64,000 bases of DNA from Marinovum sp. Its GTDB lineage: Bacteria > Pseudomonadota > Alphaproteobacteria > Rhodobacterales > Rhodobacteraceae. Below, one piece after another: positions 1 through 8,200 of this stretch (position 1 is its first letter; each line of letters begins with the position of its first letter). The notes beneath the pieces were generated by a model. It ran no database searches and was not told the origin of the DNA. It was given only the letters and a program-made list of their open reading frames with translations. The translations under genes were made by a program, and so were the position numbers. The stretch is from assembly GCA_022447495.1 (NCBI GenBank), contig JAKVBH010000016.1:54057-118056 (forward strand), given 5' to 3'.

Positions 1-30
1 AAATCCAAATCCAAATCCAAATCCAAATCC
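1..30. repeat. AAATCC hexanucleotide tandem repeat (5 copies visible)
   Basis: Five perfect head-to-tail copies of AAATCC begin at the first base of the window, so the array may continue upstream. It lies beyond the 3' end of the SHMT-like gene. The unit length of six would keep frame if it lay in a coding region, but no gene is visible here. Its role is unknown. Confidence 0.9.
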
Positions 31-154
31 GAAGCCTGAGGGCCGTCGGGTGTGGCTTCCGAACCAAAGGCGTCGAGCGTTCGGGGCGTCCCAGTGGCCA
101 GATATCTCTTCACCTGTTTTGATACCAAAATCATGCAACGCGGGCCTGATGCGT

Positions 155-1462
155 TTAATGCACAAAATGCATGTGGGTGAAGTCTTGACGCCATGCCGCG
201 ACCTCCTCGGACACGGATGCATCGGTGAGACCGCGGGCGATAAGCTGGGCCATTCGTGGCGCATCTGCCGATGTCATGCCCCAGCGAACGAGTTCTGGCG
301 TCCCAATGCGCAGACCGTTCATGTCTCCGGGCACTTCAACGATGGGCAAGCCGATACCACATGACAAAAAGCCAGCCTTGCGCATCTGTTTGGCTGCGGC
401 CTGTCCGCCGCCATAGGGCGCTGCCAAAACTGCGAATTGATGGGAAAGCGTGAAGCCATCGACGCCTGAGAAAACAGGGACGCCCAAACCATCCAGGTCC
501 GCTGCAATGGCGTTCGCCGTTTTGATCATCTCTTCGGCATATGCGGGGCCGAAATCGCGCCAATCGAGCATCGTCACTGCCAGAGCGGCGGATTTTGCGA
601 CGTCGAAGTTGGCGGTCATCCCCGGAAATGCGATTGCATCAAGATCGCGGGCAAGACCTGCGTCGTTGGTGACGATGATGCCACCGGCCGGGCCACCAAG
701 GCTTTTGTAGGTGCTCATTGTCATGAAATGTGCCCCTTCGGTGAGCGGGTTGCTCCAGGCGCGTCCTGCAATGATTCCACATTGATGAGCGGCGTCGAAC
801 ATGACCTTGGCCCCGACCTCGTCAGCAATGCTGCGAATCTCCGCTACGGGGTGTTCAAAGAGGTTCAAGCTGCTTCCGATGGTGATGAGCTTGGGCTGTT
901 CCTTTCGGGCCATGTCGCGCAACCCGTCGAGGTCGATGGTATAGTGATCAGCCCGAACAGGAGCACCAAGGATGCGGAGTCCAAAAAGCCCGGCACACCC
1001 CGCCATGTGGTGTGTCACATGGCCGCCGATGCTGGGGGGCGGCGCAATGATTGTGTCCCCAGGTTTGCAGGTGGCCATAAAGCCATAGAGGTTGGCAACG
1101 GCACCGGAAGGTACCCGGATTTCAGCAAATTTTGCGTCAAAGACCTCTGCGCAGAGCTCGGCGGCGATGACTTCGATTTCTTCGATCGCCTCCAGCCCCA
1201 TTTCGTATTTGTCGCCAGGATAACCCAGCGACGGGCGCGAACCGATACCTGAGGAGAGAAAAGCCTCTGCCTTTGGGTTCATCACGTTCGTCGCGGGATT
1301 AAGGTTGAAGCATTCTTTCTCATGAATCTCACGGTTTGTGTCGGCCAGCGTCTCGAGCCGCGCCAATATGGCATCCGACGAGGCGCACGCAGTATTAGAA
1401 GCAATGCGCTGCACGAGGTCTTCGCAATCCGTGGGCACCCAATCTCTTTGTGCAAGCGTCAT
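155..1462 (-). CDS. Serine hydroxymethyltransferase-like PLP enzyme
   Basis: A 435-residue fold-type I PLP enzyme of the SHMT/glyA family. Residues 78-90 carry the SHMT-like SLGYPGDKY motif, D223-A-A-H226 matches the cofactor-binding DxAH of SHMT, and K253 in TYKSLGGPAGG is the expected Schiff-base lysine. The usual THKTLRGP stretch is altered, so it may be a paralogue acting on another beta-hydroxy or alpha-methyl amino acid rather than the housekeeping enzyme. The start at 1462 is chosen because GGAGGAAAAAG lies directly upstream; an in-frame extension to 1573 has no ribosome site. It is divergent from the nitrile hydratase operon, with about 120 bases between them that must hold both promoters. 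Family assignment is firm, substrate is not. Confidence 0.85.
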   Translation of the reverse strand: MTLAQRDWVPTDCEDLVQRIASNTACASSDAILARLETLADTNREIHEKECFNLNPATNVMNPKAEAFLSSGIGSRPSLGYPGDKYEMGLEAIEEIEVIAAELCAEVFDAKFAEIRVPSGAVANLYGFMATCKPGDTIIAPPPSIGGHVTHHMAGCAGLFGLRILGAPVRADHYTIDLDGLRDMARKEQPKLITIGSSLNLFEHPVAEIRSIADEVGAKVMFDAAHQCGIIAGRAWSNPLTEGAHFMTMSTYKSLGGPAGGIIVTNDAGLARDLDAIAFPGMTANFDVAKSAALAVTMLDWRDFGPAYAEEMIKTANAIAADLDGLGVPVFSGVDGFTLSHQFAVLAAPYGGGQAAAKQMRKAGFLSCGIGLPIVEVPGDMNGLRIGTPELVRWGMTSADAPRMAQLIARGLTDASVSEEVAAWRQDFTHMHFVH

Positions 1463-1584
1463 CTTTTTCCTCCTGTAATTGAGCGCAGCCTGCATAGGCG
1501 AGCGGCGAGTCGCAAAGCCAAAATGCATCTTGGGGCTTGGTTGCAGGTGCCCACAGGCGCATAAAGGCCACAAGGGAGGTGACC

Positions 1585-2208
1585 ATGCACGATCATCCGG
1601 ATCACGACAACGAGATGGACGACATGACAGCCCGTGTTCGCGCGCTTGAGACCATCTTGGTCGAGAAAGGCCTGGTGGATCCAGCGGCGGTGGATGCCAT
1701 CATCGACACCTATGAGCACAAGGTTGGCCCTCGCAATGGCGCGATGGTGGTGGCACGCGCCTGGGCGGAGCCAGAATTTGCGCAGGCGTTGCGCGAAGAC
1801 GCGACGGCTGCCATCGAGTCCATGGGGTTTGTGGGACGCCAGGGCGAGCACATGGTGGCGGTGTTCAACACGGCAGAGGAGCATAACTTGGTCGTCTGTA
1901 CTCTGTGCTCTTGCTACCCGTGGCCTGTTTTGGGCTTGCCACCCGCCTGGTACAAAGCGCCCGCTTACCGATCGCGCGCCGTGCGTGAACCACGGGTGGT
2001 CCTGTCAGAATTTGGCATATCATTGCCCCAGGGTATGTCGATCCGAGTTTGGGACTCCACCGCGGAAGTCCGGTATTTGGTCATCCCCGACCGCCCAGCA
2101 GGCACTGACGGCATGTCGCAAAATGACTTGGCGGACTTGGTCACGCGGGATTCCATGATCGGATGCGGCGTGGCCCGCCCCCCTGCGACCTCAGGGACGG
2201 CGGCATGA
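1585..2208 (+). CDS. nthA: Nitrile hydratase alpha subunit, cobalt type
   Basis: A 207-residue alpha subunit of nitrile hydratase, which hydrates nitriles to amides in the cytoplasm. The metal-binding claw is present as C105-T-L-C108-S109-C110; in this family Thr in the second position marks the non-corrin cobalt type, while Ser marks the iron type. The two outer-sphere cysteines are normally oxidised to sulfinic and sulfenic acids. An excellent ribosome site (GGGAGGT) precedes the ATG. The last codon overlaps the beta subunit start (ATGA), so translation is coupled. No amidase or aldoxime dehydratase gene is visible nearby, so the physiological nitrile and the fate of the amide are unknown. 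Confidence 0.95.
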   Translation: MHDHPDHDNEMDDMTARVRALETILVEKGLVDPAAVDAIIDTYEHKVGPRNGAMVVARAWAEPEFAQALREDATAAIESMGFVGRQGEHMVAVFNTAEEHNLVVCTLCSCYPWPVLGLPPAWYKAPAYRSRAVREPRVVLSEFGISLPQGMSIRVWDSTAEVRYLVIPDRPAGTDGMSQNDLADLVTRDSMIGCGVARPPATSGTAA

Positions 2209-2861
2209 ACGGGCCCCACGATCTGGGGGGACGGCATGGCTTTGGGGCTGTGATCCCAGAAGACGAAAGCATCCTGTTCCACGCAGATTGGGAAAAGCGC
2301 GTTCTGGGCATGACCTTGGCGGCAGGGGCTCTTGGCTATTGGAATATCGACGCCTCGCGCCATGCTCGTGAATGCTTGCCGCCTGCGACCTATCTCGGAG
2401 CAAGCTATTATGAGATTTGGCTGCGGGCACTTGAGAACCTTCTTATAACTTATGGCGAGGTGCGCGATGACGAGTTGGACGCTCAGGCCATGCTGCAGCC
2501 CGGGCTTCGGGTGGAAAGACGTCTGGATGCTAAAGCTGTGCCTTCCGTTCTGGCCGCTGGCGGACCGGCGGACCGACCGGGCCCGGCGCCAAAGTTTGCC
2601 ATCGGTGATCACGTGCGCACGCGCAATCACCAGCCGTCCGGCCACACCCGGTTACCAAGCTATGCCCGTGGGTGCCGGGGCGTCGTGACCGCGCTCCATG
2701 GGGCACATGTCTATCCTGATAGCAATGCGCGCTTTGAGGGAGAGAACCCCCAGCCGCTTTATACGATCTGCTTTGACGCGCGTGATTTGTTTGGGTCCGA
2801 CGCTGACCCTGCACACAAAGTCAGTATCGAAGCTTGGGAACCCTACCTTGATCCAGCCTGA
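2205..2861 (+). CDS. nthB: Nitrile hydratase beta subunit
   Basis: A 218-residue beta subunit starting MNGPHDLGG, the N-terminal signature of the family (MNGxHDxGG). The C-terminal half has the SH3-like barrel sequence with FAIGDHVR and RGCRGVV segments, and ends in a typical EAWEPYL. The start overlaps the alpha stop by four bases (ATGA). Together with the alpha subunit it forms the heterodimer or heterotetramer that holds the cobalt centre at the interface. The gene overlaps the following accessory gene by 14 bases. Confidence 0.95.
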   Translation: MNGPHDLGGRHGFGAVIPEDESILFHADWEKRVLGMTLAAGALGYWNIDASRHARECLPPATYLGASYYEIWLRALENLLITYGEVRDDELDAQAMLQPGLRVERRLDAKAVPSVLAAGGPADRPGPAPKFAIGDHVRTRNHQPSGHTRLPSYARGCRGVVTALHGAHVYPDSNARFEGENPQPLYTICFDARDLFGSDADPAHKVSIEAWEPYLDPA

Positions 2862-3141
2862 CGCCGCTCCATTCGAAGAACCATGGCAGGCGCAGCTTTT
2901 TGCTTTGACGGTGGCGTTGAACGAAAGCGGCGCATTCACTTGGAGCGAATGGGCAGCGTTCTTTGGTCCGCGTGTTCAAAAGGTCGAAGCGAGCGCCTAT
3001 TGGCAGGTGTGGTCAGAGGCCCTTGTAGCGATGCTTGAGGCGCGTGGGATTGCGGATGCTGAGGTGGTGTTCGACCTCCAGACCCGGTGGCAGGATGCCG
3101 CGCGTGCAACGCCACACGGAATGCCGATCGAGCTGCTCTAA
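2848..3141 (+). CDS. Nitrile hydratase accessory protein (activator-like)
   Basis: A 97-residue protein matching the small nitrile hydratase accessory/activator family, recognised by the EEPWQAQLFALTVALNE opening and the WSEWAAFFG and YWQVWSEAL stretches, which also resemble the beta subunit N-terminus. Members act as metallochaperones for cobalt insertion in related operons. No ATG gives a full-length product; TTG at 2848 is the only sensible start and overlaps the beta subunit end by 14 bases, implying coupled translation. It is the third gene of the operon. Confidence 0.85.
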   Translation: MIQPDAAPFEEPWQAQLFALTVALNESGAFTWSEWAAFFGPRVQKVEASAYWQVWSEALVAMLEARGIADAEVVFDLQTRWQDAARATPHGMPIELL

Positions 3142-3265
3142 GCGTTTCATGCAGCTCTGGCCTGACACCCAAGACTTTGGCGCGGCACCATAAAGCATAT
3201 TCTCCGCGCAAAACTGAGACTTGGCACCTTGCCTTCGGTGCAACAATCGTTTGATGATGTGGCGC

Positions 3266-3285
3266 ACCGGGACGATGGTCCCGGT
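3266..3285 (+). promoter_or_regulatory. Perfect inverted repeat in leader of TRAP operon
   Basis: ACCGGGAC, a four-base gap, then GTCCCGGT: an exact 8+8 palindrome ending a few bases before the AAGGGAG ribosome site of the TRAP binding-protein gene. It could be a repressor operator or an RNA hairpin that controls ribosome access. Confidence 0.5.
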
Positions 3286-3299
3286 CAAGGGAGACTGAC

Positions 3300-4337
3300 A
3301 TGAACCTAACGAAAACACTCGCGCTCGGTGCGGCGGCATCTGCGCTGATGGCGACCGGTGCGATGGCCCAAGAGGTCACGCTCAAACTGCACCAATTCTT
3401 GCCCGCGCAAGCCAACGTGCCGAAACTGATCCTGGATGTCTGGGCGGACAAAGTCGAAGCCTCATCCGAAGGCCGCATCAAAATCGACCGTTTTCCATCT
3501 ATGCAATTGGGTGGCCGCCCGCCGGAATTGATTGACCGTGCTATTGATGGTGTGGATGATATCGTGTGGACCGTGGTGGGCTACACGCCTGGCCGTTTCC
3601 CGTCGACCGAAGTGTTTGAATTGCCCTTCATGGTGGCCAATCCAGATGATGCGTCATGTGCATATTGGACGATGTTCGAAGAGGGCATGGCGGACACCGA
3701 ATTCAAGGATTTGGAAATTTTGGGCACTTGGGTGCATGGCCCCGGCGTCATTCACACGGCTGATCCTGTGGAAGAACCGGCGGATTTGGAAGGCATGAAA
3801 ATCCGTGGGGGGTCACGCCTTGTGAATGACTTGCTGAGCGCGGCTGGTGCGACGCCCGTCGGCATGCCTGCTCCTGCGATTTCGGAATCCCTGTCGAAAG
3901 GCGTGATTGATGGTACAACGCTTCCTTGGGAAGTTGCACCGGCGCTGAAAATTCCTGAATTGGTTGAAAACCATACAGAATTTGAGGGCAATGCTCTTTA
4001 CACACTGACATTTGTCCTAGCCATGAACAAAGCCAAATACGACGCTTTGTCCGATGCGAATAAAGCCGCCGTCGTTGCAAATTCCGGCATGTCCTTCTCG
4101 GTATTTGCAACAAAAGTAATGCAACAAGAAGATGCCCGCGCCCGCGCCCGTGCAATTGACGATGGCAATACCATCATCACCATCAGCGATACGTCTGGTT
4201 GGCAAAACATAGCGTCGTCTGTCTATCAAAGCTGGATCGACGACATGGCTGAAAAGCGGCTTGATGGCCAAGCTATGATTGATCGCGCCCAAGCTCTGAT
4301 GGCCGGTGACTGCCTCGGGGCCGACAGCGACTACTAA
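3300..4337 (+). CDS. dctP: TRAP transporter substrate-binding protein (DctP family)
   Basis: A 345-residue periplasmic binding protein of the DctP/TRAP family. Residues 1-23 are a Sec signal peptide (cleavage after AMA), followed by the mature EVTLKLHQFLP strand. The central KIRGGSRLVNDLL region (about 165) includes the conserved Arg that normally binds the carboxylate of the ligand, and the PWEV and YTLTFVLAMNKAKYD segments are typical of the family. It captures an organic acid and delivers it to the DctQM membrane pair encoded next. Because the operon ends in an HpcH-type aldolase, the ligand may be a dicarboxylate or hydroxy-keto acid; this is inference only. Confidence 0.92.
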   Translation: MNLTKTLALGAAASALMATGAMAQEVTLKLHQFLPAQANVPKLILDVWADKVEASSEGRIKIDRFPSMQLGGRPPELIDRAIDGVDDIVWTVVGYTPGRFPSTEVFELPFMVANPDDASCAYWTMFEEGMADTEFKDLEILGTWVHGPGVIHTADPVEEPADLEGMKIRGGSRLVNDLLSAAGATPVGMPAPAISESLSKGVIDGTTLPWEVAPALKIPELVENHTEFEGNALYTLTFVLAMNKAKYDALSDANKAAVVANSGMSFSVFATKVMQQEDARARARAIDDGNTIITISDTSGWQNIASSVYQSWIDDMAEKRLDGQAMIDRAQALMAGDCLGADSDY

Positions 4338-4345
4338 ACACTTTT

Positions 4346-4378
4346 GCGCGACACCAGGGTGTGTCCTTGGTGCCGCGC
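4346..4378 (+). terminator. Intercistronic hairpin between dctP and dctQ
   Basis: GCGCG-A-CACCA pairs with TTGGTG-C-CGCGC across a short loop. There is no T-run, so it is more likely an attenuator or mRNA stabiliser that lets the abundant binding protein be made in excess of the membrane subunits. It covers the alternative upstream GTG of dctQ, favouring the ATG at 4397. Confidence 0.5.
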
Positions 4379-4396
4379 GACTATTCTGGGGTCCTC

Positions 4397-4981
4397 ATGC
4401 ACCGCTTAATTGACAAGCTCGCGCGGCTTTTTGCGCTGTTGGGGGGCGTGACCTTATGTGCGCTGATCGTTTTGGTTTGCGTTTCGGTCTTAGGGCGCTC
4501 ACTAAACGGCATTTTGCATTCCGATCTTCTTCAAAATCTGGTCCCAGGCGTTGCCGATGCGTTTCTTGCGCTGGGCATTGGCCCTCTCAATGGGGATTTT
4601 GAGATTGTGGAAGCGGGCATGGCCTTTGCGATTTTTGCTTTCCTGCCCATCTGTCAGCTGCGCGGGGCCCATGCCTCGGTGGATGTGTTCACCTCAAACT
4701 TGCCCGACGGCGTGACTCAAACCCTGCGGCTGATCTCTGAGGTGGTCTTTGCCGCCGCGCTGGTCCTATTGGCGTGGTATCTGGCTCTGGGCGGTATAAG
4801 CAAATTTCGCTCGGGTCAAACGACGTTTTTGCTCGAATTTCCGGTCTGGTGGTCCTATGCGGCGAGCACCTTTGCATTGGCCGTGGCGGCCCTCGTGGCG
4901 GTCTATGTCGCCGTGAGCCGGCTGATCGAAGTGGCAACGGGCCAACCGGGACCGCTGATCGGGGACGGAGCAGACCATTGA
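4397..4981 (+). CDS. dctQ: TRAP transporter small permease (DctQ family)
   Basis: A 194-residue membrane protein with four hydrophobic segments (about residues 13-35, 75-95, 120-142 and 160-182 in this start), the standard topology of the DctQ small TRAP subunit. The LRGAHASVDVFT motif after the second segment is characteristic. It pairs with the large DctM subunit in the inner membrane. ATG 4397 is preferred over GTG 4361 because the latter falls in the hairpin. The stop overlaps the following TTG start (TTGA). Confidence 0.85.
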   Translation: MHRLIDKLARLFALLGGVTLCALIVLVCVSVLGRSLNGILHSDLLQNLVPGVADAFLALGIGPLNGDFEIVEAGMAFAIFAFLPICQLRGAHASVDVFTSNLPDGVTQTLRLISEVVFAAALVLLAWYLALGGISKFRSGQTTFLLEFPVWWSYAASTFALAVAALVAVYVAVSRLIEVATGQPGPLIGDGADH

Positions 4982-6474
4982 GCGACATTATGATCGGGCT
5001 GGTATCGTTTCCAGCCTTGCTCTTCCTCATCTTTTTGCGCGTGCCCATTGGTCTGGCGATGTTTGCCACGGGGCTCGGCGGCATCTTGTTCATGACCGGC
5101 GACACAACCATCGCCTTTGGTCGACTGCGGTCAGAGACCTACACGACTTTCTCAAGCTACTCGCTGTCAATCGTGCCGATGTTCTTGCTCATGGGCCATT
5201 TCGCGACCCTGGGTGGCATGAGCCAAGCACTTTTCAAAGCCGCCGAAAGCTGGCTGGGCCACCGCAAGGGCGGGGTGGCCATGGCGTCGGTGGGTGCCTG
5301 CGCTGGCTTTGGTGCAATCTGTGGCTCCTCGCTTGCCACCGCAGCCACGATGAGCCGGGTAGCGCTCCCTGAGTTGAAACGCTACGGCTATTCCGGTGGC
5401 TTCTCCACGGCGACATTGGCGGCGGGCGGGACTCTTGGCATTTTGATCCCGCCATCGGTGGTTTTGGTGATCTACGCCATCCTGACCGAGCAAAACATCG
5501 CCAAGCTTTTTCTTGCCGCCTTCATACCCGGCATGCTCGCCGCCGCTGGCTACATGATCACCATTTCTGTCTATGTGCGCCTCAACCCGGCTGCGGCGGG
5601 TCTACGTCCGCGGATTCCCTATGCCGAGCGCTTCCGCGCTTTGATCGATGTTTGGCCCGTACTTTTGGTTTTTTTCCTGGTGGTGGGCGGCATCTATCTG
5701 GGTTGGTTCACACCCACAGAAGGCGCCGCTGTTGGGGCTTTTGGCACTGGGCTTATCGCCTGGTTTGCGGGGGGCCTCACGCGGGCCAGCCTCAATGAGA
5801 GCTTTATCGTCACGGCCAAATCCACGGCGATGATCTTTTTCATCATCTTCGGCGCGGCCTTCTACAACGGATTTCTTGCGCTCACACAAATGCCCCAAGC
5901 TGCGGGCGAATGGGTTGTGGCAAGCGGCCTGACCCCGATGGTGATCATCATGATCATTCTGGTGTTCTACCTGATCTTGGGCTGTTTCATGGACAGCCTG
6001 TCGATGATCCTGCTTACGATCCCGATCTTTTGGCCCATCGTTCAAGCGCTTGATTTCACCTTTGTCACCATGGCCGAGCTACAATCGGCGCGCCTTGTCG
6101 ATATGGTGGCCAGTGGCAAAGAAATACCCGCTGCCGTCTTGTCCGAAGCCCAAACACTGCTGGCCAGCGGCAAAGAACTGACGCGTGAAATGACCCGGGA
6201 ACTTGGTCTGCGCGGCGTCTCGAAAGGTGCACTCAACCGCGTAAACGTCGAATATATCGCGATTTGGTTTGGCATCCTTGTGCTCATCGTGGTTGAGGTG
6301 GGCCTCATTACGCCGCCCGTGGGCATGAACCTCTTTGTCATCAACGCGATGGAGCGTAACACGCCCATGGTCGAAACCTACAAGGCTGTGCTCTATTTTG
6401 TGGCCTCTGACCTTTTGCGGGTTGCATTGCTCTTGGCCTTCCCAATCATTACGCTCGTGCTCTTGCCGATCTAG
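4978..6474 (+). CDS. dctM: TRAP transporter large permease (DctM family)
   Basis: A 498-residue integral membrane protein with about twelve hydrophobic segments, matching DctM, the sodium-coupled transport channel of TRAP systems. Conserved stretches include GFGAICGSSLATAATM, GGTLGILIPPS and a C-terminal ITPPVGMNLFVIN. The best start is TTG 4978, overlapping the dctQ stop by three bases, with GGACGGAG eight bases upstream; ATG 4990 is the alternative. It has a soluble insertion at about 365-415 rich in Leu, Ala and Lys, larger than in many relatives. Confidence 0.92.
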   Translation: MSDIMIGLVSFPALLFLIFLRVPIGLAMFATGLGGILFMTGDTTIAFGRLRSETYTTFSSYSLSIVPMFLLMGHFATLGGMSQALFKAAESWLGHRKGGVAMASVGACAGFGAICGSSLATAATMSRVALPELKRYGYSGGFSTATLAAGGTLGILIPPSVVLVIYAILTEQNIAKLFLAAFIPGMLAAAGYMITISVYVRLNPAAAGLRPRIPYAERFRALIDVWPVLLVFFLVVGGIYLGWFTPTEGAAVGAFGTGLIAWFAGGLTRASLNESFIVTAKSTAMIFFIIFGAAFYNGFLALTQMPQAAGEWVVASGLTPMVIIMIILVFYLILGCFMDSLSMILLTIPIFWPIVQALDFTFVTMAELQSARLVDMVASGKEIPAAVLSEAQTLLASGKELTREMTRELGLRGVSKGALNRVNVEYIAIWFGILVLIVVEVGLITPPVGMNLFVINAMERNTPMVETYKAVLYFVASDLLRVALLLAFPIITLVLLPI

Positions 6475-6491
6475 CCTGCGAGGAGATTTCC

Positions 6492-7271
6492 ATGCCTGCA
6501 CCACACAACCCTTTCAAAGCGGCCCTAGCCAAAGGAGAGCTGCAAATCGGCTGTTGGTTGGGCCTTGCCGAACCGTATGTGGCCGAGATCAGCGCGGGCG
6601 CGGGCTTTGATTGGGTGGTGGTCGACAGCGAGCATGCCCCAAATGATCTGCGCTCCATCACAGCGCATCTCCAAGTGCTGGCCGCGCGCGGTTCCCATGC
6701 CGTCGTCCGACCCCCGATTGGCGAGACTTGGATCATCAAACAATTACTCGACGCCGGTGCCCAGAGCCTTTTGATCCCAATGGTCGAAAGCGGTGCCCAG
6801 GCCCAAGAGCTTGTCAACGCGGTCACCTATCCGCCCCATGGTGTGCGCGGCGTTGGCGCATCGCTGGCGCGGGCGTCCGACTTTGGTGCGATCTCCGACT
6901 ATGTGACCTCCGCCCGTGATGAGATTTGCCTGTTGGCCCAGATCGAGAACCGCAAAGGCATCGAGGCGATGGATGATATTCTGGCGGTGGAGGGCATCGA
7001 CGGCGTTTTCATTGGCCCCGCCGATCTCGCTGCAGACATGGGCTATCCCGGTCAAGGCGCCGTGGGCGAGGTCAAAGACCAGATCGTCACAGCGCTTAAA
7101 CGGATCGTGGCCGCAGGCAAAGCGGCGGGTATTCTCACCCTCGATGCCGAGTTGCAGAAGGAATGCCGCGACCTTGGCGCGCGTTTTATCGCCACTGACA
7201 TCGACGTGAGCCTCTTTGCCCGCAATATGCGTGCAGCAGCGGCATCGGCGAAAGCACTCCTCAAAGACTAG
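6492..7271 (+). CDS. hpcH: HpcH/HpaI aldolase (4-hydroxy-2-oxoheptanedioate aldolase type)
   Basis: A 259-residue class II pyruvate aldolase. Family marks are VDSEHAPND (catalytic His), VRPP (Arg), PMVESGAQA (metal Glu) and GPADLAADMG (metal Asp). HpcH cleaves 4-hydroxy-2-oxoheptanedioate to pyruvate and succinic semialdehyde, the last step of homoprotocatechuate meta-cleavage. The remaining hpa genes lie at 13887-20185 on the other strand, so it could complete that pathway, but it is co-transcribed with a TRAP transporter (17-base gap, GAGGAGATTTCC ribosome site), and related aldolases act on other hydroxy-keto acids. It overlaps the convergent kinase gene by four bases. Confidence 0.88.
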   Translation: MPAPHNPFKAALAKGELQIGCWLGLAEPYVAEISAGAGFDWVVVDSEHAPNDLRSITAHLQVLAARGSHAVVRPPIGETWIIKQLLDAGAQSLLIPMVESGAQAQELVNAVTYPPHGVRGVGASLARASDFGAISDYVTSARDEICLLAQIENRKGIEAMDDILAVEGIDGVFIGPADLAADMGYPGQGAVGEVKDQIVTALKRIVAAGKAAGILTLDAELQKECRDLGARFIATDIDVSLFARNMRAAAASAKALLKD

Positions 7272-8200
7272 GGCGTGCGGTACTGTGAGCAAAGCTGGAC
7301 GGCCGTGCGGATGAACCGCGCATTGCGGGCCTCGCCCCCTGTTTCATGCATCCGCACGATGTTCCACCCGACATAGGTAAGCGCACGCAGACACAAGAAC
7401 AGCTGCAAATGCGTGGTGTCCAGGCTGCGTTCGGAGCGATATCCGGACAAAAGGCTGTGCTCTAGCTCAGGATACTGCGGTGCGGAGCGGTGTTTGAGAA
7501 GCGCCGTGGCCACGTCAAAGAGCCGGCACCCCCAACCGCCATCATCAAAGTCGATCAGCCTCAACGTTCCATTATCCCAAAGCACATTGGCAGGCACGAG
7601 ATCGGCGTGGATCAACCCGTAATCAAGCTGTTGCACAGCGGCCAAAACCCCCTGCGCTTGCGTTCGAAATGCCACAAGCAACGCACGCTCATCGAGGGTT
7701 AGGCCCGGGTTGTCCCAAAACCGATCCCAAACCGGCGGGTTGCCCAAAAGTCCATCAATGTCCCAATGCACGCGCTCAAATGTCTCGCTTGGAGCCCAAG
7801 CATCCGTGATCAGATGTGTCCGCGCCATCTCTCGCCCGAGATCAAAGAAAACCGCGCTCCGTTCGTCGGTTGAGAAACGCTCTAGGCAATCGGTGAGGGT
7901 CTCTCCGGCCAACCAAGAGAGCATATCGACTTGAACGCCGTCAATGACGGCCAAATATGCTCCGCCTGTGTTGGCGATGGGATCTGGCACAGATACGCCA
8001 CCTCGTGCCAAGGCCGCCATCCATTCCAACTCAGAGGCAAGCTCTCGATCACGTCGATACCCTGGTCGATGAAGCCGCAGCGCATGGCGCTTTTCGCCTT
8101 GGTACACTTGAAAAACCGAGTTTTCGCGCTCAGCCACAAGGGCGTATGACGCCCCGAGCATCCCCCATACCTCCAGCGCCTGTTGAACAATCGCGTTCAT
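7268..8200 (-). CDS. APH-family phosphotransferase (small-molecule kinase)
   Basis: A 310-residue kinase of the aminoglycoside phosphotransferase/choline kinase fold. The catalytic loop is H198-A-D200 with N205 downstream (HADLVPANVLW), and the metal-binding DFDD is at 217-220. It is not an obvious antibiotic resistance gene. Its ATG overlaps the stop of the class III aminotransferase by four bases, so both are made together. Such kinase plus class III PLP pairs include the vertebrate hydroxylysine kinase and phospho-lyase and bacterial fusions of the two domains; the gene may phosphorylate a hydroxylated amine or amino acid. The specific substrate cannot be read from the sequence. Confidence 0.85.
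   Translation of the reverse strand: MNAIVQQALEVWGMLGASYALVAERENSVFQVYQGEKRHALRLHRPGYRRDRELASELEWMAALARGGVSVPDPIANTGGAYLAVIDGVQVDMLSWLAGETLTDCLERFSTDERSAVFFDLGREMARTHLITDAWAPSETFERVHWDIDGLLGNPPVWDRFWDNPGLTLDERALLVAFRTQAQGVLAAVQQLDYGLIHADLVPANVLWDNGTLRLIDFDDGGWGCRLFDVATALLKHRSAPQYPELEHSLLSGYRSERSLDTTHLQLFLCLRALTYVGWNIVRMHETGGEARNARFIRTAVQLCSQYRTP

Noticed and set aside
4361..4396. GTG at 4361 as the dctQ start
   Set aside because: It lies within a stem-loop and gives an atypical polar extension; ATG 4397 begins just before the first membrane segment.
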